NCBI GenBank assembly: GCA_006226895.1
Contig: SBFN01000187.1
Span: 1-9,277, forward strand
DNA length: 9,277 bases
Direction: 5' to 3'
Source: Deltaproteobacteria bacterium
Lineage (GTDB): Bacteria > Desulfobacterota > Desulfuromonadia > Desulfuromonadales > BM103
Part shown: in pieces, positions 5,254 through 9,277 of the stretch
How the letters are laid out: each line of letters opens with the position of its first letter
How positions within the stretch are numbered: position 1 is the first letter of the stretch
The notes under the pieces: generated by a model
Databases searched by the model: none
The model's input: the letters and a program-made list of their open reading frames with translations, nothing else
What the model was told of the DNA's origin: nothing
Made by a program: the position numbers and the translations under genes

Positions 5254-7668
5254 TCAGGCGTCTTTTTTCGTCGTTTTCTTGGCGGCCGGTTTTTTTGCTG
5301 TTGCCTTTTTCGTTGTGGTCTTTTTCGCTGGCGCCTTCTTGGTCGTAGTCTTCTTGGCTGGAGCTTTTTTGGCGGCCGGTTTGACCTCGGGCTCAATCAG
5401 GGTGATCAGATAATCACATTCCTCTTGAGGACACTTGCGCACGGTGCCTGCACGCTTGGTGGTCTTCTCGACGGTCAGCGGGAAAGCACATTTCGGACAA
5501 GGCTCTTCAAAAGGCTGATCCCAGAGTGCGAATTTGCACTTCGGGTAGCGGTTGCAGGAATAGAAGATTTTGCCGTAACGACTCTTCTTTTCCATGATCT
5601 CGCCTTCCTTGCAGGAAGGGCAGACGATGTCGAGTGATTTCGGTTTGATCAGCGGCTGGTTGTTCTTGCAGTCCGGATAGCCTGAACAGGCCAGGTATTT
5701 GCCGTATCGTCCTTCTTTAAACTGCATCGGTTTGCCGCATTTTTCACATTTTTCGTCAGAAAGAACAACCTCTGCGTTACGCTCGCCGTTGACCGGGCGG
5801 GTGTATTTGCATTCGGGGTAGCCGTCGCAGGCGATGAAGTAACCGTTGCGGCCGTACTTCTTGGTCAGTTGTTGCCCGCATTCAGGGCATTTCTCATCAA
5901 GAGGCTCACCGACAAAGCGGACTTCTTTGACAACCTCGACCTCTTGCTTGAAGGGAACCCAGAAGTTTTTCAAAAAAGACTTCCATTCGCCTTTGCCAAG
6001 AGCAATGGCGTCGAGATCGTCTTCCATGTTGGCGGTAAACTGGTAGTCGACGTACTTGTCGAAACACTGTAACAGAAAGCGAATGACTTCTCGCCCGAGG
6101 TCCTGCGGATGGAATACACGCTTGATCAACTGCACGTAGTTGCGCTCTACAAGGGTGTTCATCGTGGCGGCGTAAGTCGATGGTCGGCCGATACCGTTCT
6201 CTTCCAGAATCTTAACCAGAGAGGCTTCCGTATAACGTGGTGGCGGCTGGGTGGTATGCTCTTCGCCCTGCAGCTCTTCGAAGCTCAGGGCCTCTTTCTC
6301 CTCCAGGCTGGGAAGGAGACCTTCAACTTCCTCGCTCTCCGTGTCCTTGCCCTCAATGTAGACTTTCATGAAACCCGGGAAGCGAACCACCTGTCCCGAA
6401 GAACGGAACAGGAATTTGTCACCGGCGAGAATATCGATTGTGGTCGCGTCGAGCAGGGCATCTGCCATCTGGGCTGCAATGGTACGCTCCCAGATCAGCT
6501 TGTAAAGCCTTAGCCCATCGCTATCGAGAAAGGTCTTGAGCGTTTCCGGGTGGCGTTCCAGGCCGGTGGGACGAATCGCTTCGTGAGCCTCCTGTGCGTT
6601 TTTCGCTTTGCTTTTGTAGGTGCGGGGCTTGGCGGGAACATACTCTTTGCCGAAGCGTTCCTCAATCACCTGGCGAGCCTCTTCGATGGCAACGTTGGAC
6701 AGGGTGACAGAGTCGGTACGCATATAGGTGATCAGGCCTACGGGGCCATCGCCGGTATCAACACCTTCGTAGAGTTTCTGGGCCGTTGACATCGTCTTGC
6801 GCGCCGAGAAGCCGAGCTTGCGGTTGGCTTCCTGCTGCAGGGTGCTGGTGGTAAAGGGCGCCGCCGGGCGGCGCTTCTTTTCCGTGCGGTTGATCGTTGA
6901 GACCTGTACCGGAAGAGCCTTGATCTCTTCAACAAGAGCCTCTGCCGATTTCTGGTCGGCAATCACCTGGTAGGCGTTTGACTCAAGGTTTTTGGCGCTG
7001 GAGGCAACCTTCTTGCCATCGATGGTGTGCAGCCTCGCCGAAAAAGTGGTCTTCTCAGCGTTGGCCATAGTGGCCTCGATGGTCCAGTAATCCTTGGATT
7101 GAAAGGCTTCGATCTCTGCTTCGCGTTCGCAGATCAGGCGCAGGGCCACTGACTGTACGCGACCTGCCGAGCGGCTTCCGGGGATCTTGCGCCACAGCAC
7201 CGGGGACAGGTTAAAGCCAACCAGGTAGTCGAGGATGCGGCGGGCTTGTTGAGAATCAACCATTTCCGTCGAAATCTGGCGCGGGTTGGCGATTGCTTCG
7301 TTGACAGCGTCCTTGGTGATTTCGTGAAAAACCACCCGGCTGACATGAGGGGAATCGCCTTTTTCATCGACGCCGAGGGCTTCCAGAAGATGCCAGGCGA
7401 TCGCTTCTCCTTCGCGGTCGGGGTCAGTTGCGAGGACCAGGTTGTCAGCTTTTTTGAGAGCTTGTTTCAGAATCGTCAGCTGTTTCTTGGCTTTGGCTGA
7501 CACGACATACTTGGGGAGGAAGTCGTTATCGACGTCAACGGAACCGTCTTTGCTGGGGAGGTCTCTAACGTGCCCGTAGGACGCCAGGACCTGATAACCT
7601 TTGCCGAGAAACTTCTCGATGGTTTTGGCCTTGGCCGGTGACTCAACGATAACCAGTGAATTTGCCAT
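5254..7668 (-). CDS. topA: DNA topoisomerase I (type IA) with four zinc ribbons and a basic tail
   Basis: The 804-residue enzyme relaxes negatively supercoiled DNA through a transient 5'-phosphotyrosine link. The TOPRIM domain covers about residues 1-115, with Glu9 in VESPAKAKTIEKFL and the metal-binding TDPDREGEAIAWH (Asp82, Asp84, Glu86). The catalytic Tyr315 is in GLITYMRTDS. The type IA core continues through RPTGLERHPETL and ENGIGRPSTYA to about 575. Four C4 zinc ribbons follow: Cys594/597/614/620, 641/644/661/667, 683/686/705/711 and 724/727/746/751. Residues 763-804 form a Lys-Ala-Thr-Pro tail with a ten-residue period, KKAPAKKTTT twice and then degenerate copies, like histone H1 tails. 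The ATG start at 7666-7668 gives the invariant N-terminus, though no good Shine-Dalgarno is visible: GAGAAG is about 15 bases away. A terminator lies just upstream, between smg and topA, and another just downstream. Confidence 0.98.
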   Translation of the reverse strand: MANSLVIVESPAKAKTIEKFLGKGYQVLASYGHVRDLPSKDGSVDVDNDFLPKYVVSAKAKKQLTILKQALKKADNLVLATDPDREGEAIAWHLLEALGVDEKGDSPHVSRVVFHEITKDAVNEAIANPRQISTEMVDSQQARRILDYLVGFNLSPVLWRKIPGSRSAGRVQSVALRLICEREAEIEAFQSKDYWTIEATMANAEKTTFSARLHTIDGKKVASSAKNLESNAYQVIADQKSAEALVEEIKALPVQVSTINRTEKKRRPAAPFTTSTLQQEANRKLGFSARKTMSTAQKLYEGVDTGDGPVGLITYMRTDSVTLSNVAIEEARQVIEERFGKEYVPAKPRTYKSKAKNAQEAHEAIRPTGLERHPETLKTFLDSDGLRLYKLIWERTIAAQMADALLDATTIDILAGDKFLFRSSGQVVRFPGFMKVYIEGKDTESEEVEGLLPSLEEKEALSFEELQGEEHTTQPPPRYTEASLVKILEENGIGRPSTYAATMNTLVERNYVQLIKRVFHPQDLGREVIRFLLQCFDKYVDYQFTANMEDDLDAIALGKGEWKSFLKNFWVPFKQEVEVVKEVRFVGEPLDEKCPECGQQLTKKYGRNGYFIACDGYPECKYTRPVNGERNAEVVLSDEKCEKCGKPMQFKEGRYGKYLACSGYPDCKNNQPLIKPKSLDIVCPSCKEGEIMEKKSRYGKIFYSCNRYPKCKFALWDQPFEEPCPKCAFPLTVEKTTKRAGTVRKCPQEECDYLITLIEPEVKPAAKKAPAKKTTTKKAPAKKTTTKKATAKKPAAKKTTKKDA

Positions 7669-7698
7669 AATATTCAGTCAAATCTTCTCTTGGAAATG

Positions 7699-7728
7699 AA
7701 AAAGGCCGCAGAATGTCCTGCAGCCTTT
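7699..7728 (-). terminator. Intrinsic terminator after smg, immediately upstream of topA
   Basis: The minus strand forms an 11-base-pair stem, AAAGGCTGCAG with CTGCGGCCTTT (one T-G wobble), around a six-base loop (7712-7717), followed by a run of five T. It lies six bases past the smg stop codon and ends about 30 bases before the topA ATG. No promoter with standard spacing fits between this hairpin and topA. Confidence 0.8.
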
Positions 7729-7734
7729 AGCTTG

Positions 7735-8208
7735 TTAGTTAAGTAGGCGTTGCCAGTCATCTTCAAGCAGACAGTCGAACTCCCTGCGCCATTCGTTCTG
7801 TGAGTTGGCGAACATGGCCAGCACCGTAATGGTTTTAATCTCTTTCAGGGTGACTTCGTCTTCTGCCATCAGCAGAGCCTTGTCGATGACTTCTTCCTGA
7901 ACGTCGTCATCCAGAATCCCCATGGTTCTCAAGCGGGTCAAGAAGCCGCGGGCATCCGAAGACAGCGCCCGGTTCTCTTCTGTGGTAAAGACCCGGTGAC
8001 TGAGCGATGGGATGTTCAGCGAAGTCTCGCTGCCGGCTGGGGCGCAAAGTGCCTGACTTTCCATCCAGCAGAAAGCGGCATCGATCTCTTCGGCTTCAAA
8101 ACCAACAGACAGCAACTCTTCGACAAGATCGTTCTCTGTCGCCATGTCACGATCATCGAGAAAGTATTGGGCGATGAAGCTTACAATTGCCAGGACCCGT
8201 TCTCTCAA
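7735..8208 (-). CDS. smg: DUF494/Smg family protein
   Basis: The 157-residue product matches the Smg (DUF494) family, whose function is not established. Family features are the N-terminal RVLAIVSFIAQYF, then a short helical segment with LVEELLSVGFEAEEIDAAFCW, and the conserved second half: RVFTTEEN (72-79), ARGFLTRLRTMGIL (86-99), EEVIDKALLM (105-114) and VTLKEIKTITVLAMF (119-133). It is acidic, with no membrane segment. The start is TTG at 8206-8208, chosen because GGAG (8214-8217) lies five bases upstream and because the N-terminus fits the family. dprA ends 27 bases upstream and a terminator follows the stop codon. The dprA-smg pairing, often next to topA or a topA-like gene, is conserved across proteobacteria, which hints at a shared role in DNA handling but does not prove one. 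Confidence 0.93.
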   Translation of the reverse strand: MRERVLAIVSFIAQYFLDDRDMATENDLVEELLSVGFEAEEIDAAFCWMESQALCAPAGSETSLNIPSLSHRVFTTEENRALSSDARGFLTRLRTMGILDDDVQEEVIDKALLMAEDEVTLKEIKTITVLAMFANSQNEWRREFDCLLEDDWQRLLN

Positions 8209-8235
8209 GCAGACTCCGTTGTACTTTTGAAAGTT

Positions 8236-9277
8236 TCAGCGTGCCTGGCGCCCTCGTATATAACGACCGCCCGGCAGCTTTTCAGCATAATCCTGTAGCT
8301 CTAGCTGCAGTAAAATAGCCGAAAGCTCCATAGGTGTCAACCCACTTTCCCCAGCAAGTTCATCGCTGTGACGCGGGTTTAGGTCGAGTTTGGAGAGTAC
8401 GCTGCTGGCCGGTTCCGAAAGCTTGTAATCCGTTTTTTGATGGTTGGAAACACTTGCACTGCTCACCCGGGTCATGCCAAGGATCTCAAGAACTTCCGAG
8501 GCTTCCGTAACCGGATGCGCGCCCTGCTTGATAAGCAGGTTTGGTCCATAGCTGGTTTTACGGTCTATGCCACCGGGGACGGCCATGACTTCTCGCCCCT
8601 GCTCGAGTGCGAATTCGGCAGTAATCAGTGAGCCGCTTTTGCAGGCAGCTTCCACGACCAGGGTTGCTTTGCTTAAGCCGCTTATGATCCGATTGCGGCC
8701 GGGAAAATGGCCGGGCAAAGGTTCTGTGCCGGGAGCGTATTCGGAGAGCAGTGCGCCCTGCTCTACGATCTTTTGATATAAAATTTTGTTTTCACGCGGA
8801 TAAACATGATCGAGTCCGCAACCGAGAACGGCCACCGTCTTGCCCACACCATTGAGAACACCCTGGTGGGCAGCAGTATCGATGCCGCGAGCAAGGCCAC
8901 TGCTGATAACCACACCGGCTTCTGCCACCTGCTCAGAAAGTTTTTCGGTGAAAATTCTCCCGACCTCTGTCGGATAGCGTGCCCCGACGATGGCAAGATA
9001 TGGCTCTTCAGGCAGGACACCGCAGCCGTACAGCAGCGCTGGTGGGTCAGGAATCTGACGGAGTTGTTGAGGATACTCTGTGTCCCAGAGCGTGACGACC
9101 CAGCCGTTCATTTTGTTCAGGCTCTGGCAGGCCTGTTGTACTGACTCCGAATTCGAATCAGGGACCATCTCTGCCAACCCCTTCCGCAGGCCGGGCAAGT
9201 TGGGCCATCCCCTTCTGGCCGCTTCAAGTGCGTTATGAGGTGTTTCGAAATGTTTGATCAGGGAGATCAGGCCGACT
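8236..9277 (-). CDS. dprA: DprA/Smf DNA processing protein, 5' end outside the window
   Basis: DprA loads RecA on incoming single-stranded DNA during natural transformation, and it is also widespread in bacteria not known to transform. The frame is open to the window edge: 346 residues are visible, and about 15-30 at the N-terminus are probably missing. The fragment begins VGLISLIKHFETPHNALEA, the usual N-terminal SAM/HhH-like segment. The Rossmann-like DprA domain follows: IVGARYPTEVG, SSGLARGIDTAAHQG, VLGCGLDHVYPREN, PGRNRIISGLSK, KSGSLITAEFALEQGREV, and PNLLIKQGA. The C-terminal winged helix is the final 60 or so residues (SSVLSKLDLNPRHSDEL to GGRYIRG). A TTG at 9196-9198 could be taken as a start, but the conserved sequence continues upstream of it without a stop codon. 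smg follows after 27 bases, probably on the same transcript. No defects are visible in the part present. Confidence 0.96.
   Translation of the reverse strand, partial: VGLISLIKHFETPHNALEAARRGWPNLPGLRKGLAEMVPDSNSESVQQACQSLNKMNGWVVTLWDTEYPQQLRQIPDPPALLYGCGVLPEEPYLAIVGARYPTEVGRIFTEKLSEQVAEAGVVISSGLARGIDTAAHQGVLNGVGKTVAVLGCGLDHVYPRENKILYQKIVEQGALLSEYAPGTEPLPGHFPGRNRIISGLSKATLVVEAACKSGSLITAEFALEQGREVMAVPGGIDRKTSYGPNLLIKQGAHPVTEASEVLEILGMTRVSSASVSNHQKTDYKLSEPASSVLSKLDLNPRHSDELAGESGLTPMELSAILLQLELQDYAEKLPGGRYIRGRQAR

Noticed and set aside
5189..5413. Plus-strand frame encoding a very hydrophobic, membrane-like peptide
   Set aside because: The Phe/Val/Ala-rich sequence is the antisense of the Lys/Thr/Ala codons of the TopA tail, so its apparent membrane character is an artefact.
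9196..9198. TTG as the true start of dprA
   Set aside because: The frame stays open upstream to the window edge and encodes the usual DprA N-terminal segment, so the start lies outside the window.

Overview
All eight genes in this window lie on the minus strand, so the biology reads from the right end to the left. In transcription order they are: dprA (5' end off the window), smg (DUF494), topA, trmFO (interrupted), a PocR-GAF-GAF-GGDEF diguanylate cyclase gene, maf, yggS, and the first 40 codons of a gph-like phosphatase gene that leaves the window at the left edge. The window is ordinary chromosomal housekeeping DNA. I saw no integrase, transposase, phage gene, tRNA, rRNA or CRISPR array.

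The dprA-smg-topA-trmFO order, the lysine-rich TopA tail, the PocR/GAF/GGDEF sensor protein and a base composition a little over half GC (judged by eye) fit a deltaproteobacterium of the Desulfuromonadales/Geobacter type. That placement is an inference, held with moderate confidence.

Right block (5254-9277): dprA and smg are 27 bases apart and probably co-transcribed. A hairpin terminator follows smg and ends about 30 bases before topA. topA ends in four zinc ribbons and a histone-like Lys/Ala/Thr tail, and a second strong terminator follows it. These genes handle DNA uptake/recombination and DNA supercoiling; smg has no established function.

Middle (3595-5253): the topA-trmFO gap of 243 bases holds the terminator, a possible weak promoter and an octamer repeat. 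trmFO is complete at both ends, but about 8 bases are missing in the middle relative to the family. This removes a conserved Tyr-Phe-Tyr and puts a TGA in frame. It is either a real pseudogene, a sequence error, or (least likely) a recoded gene, because the site happens to resemble the prfB +1 frameshift site. This is the most notable observation in the window.

Left block (1-3594): the diguanylate cyclase gene, maf and yggS are closely spaced (28 and 6 bases) and look like one operon. A 96-base gap made largely of degenerate 7-base tandem units separates yggS from gph.

I found no convincing evidence of a new multi-gene system. The points worth checking are the trmFO lesion, the 7-base and 8-base periodic intergenic repeats, and the terminator placed directly upstream of topA.
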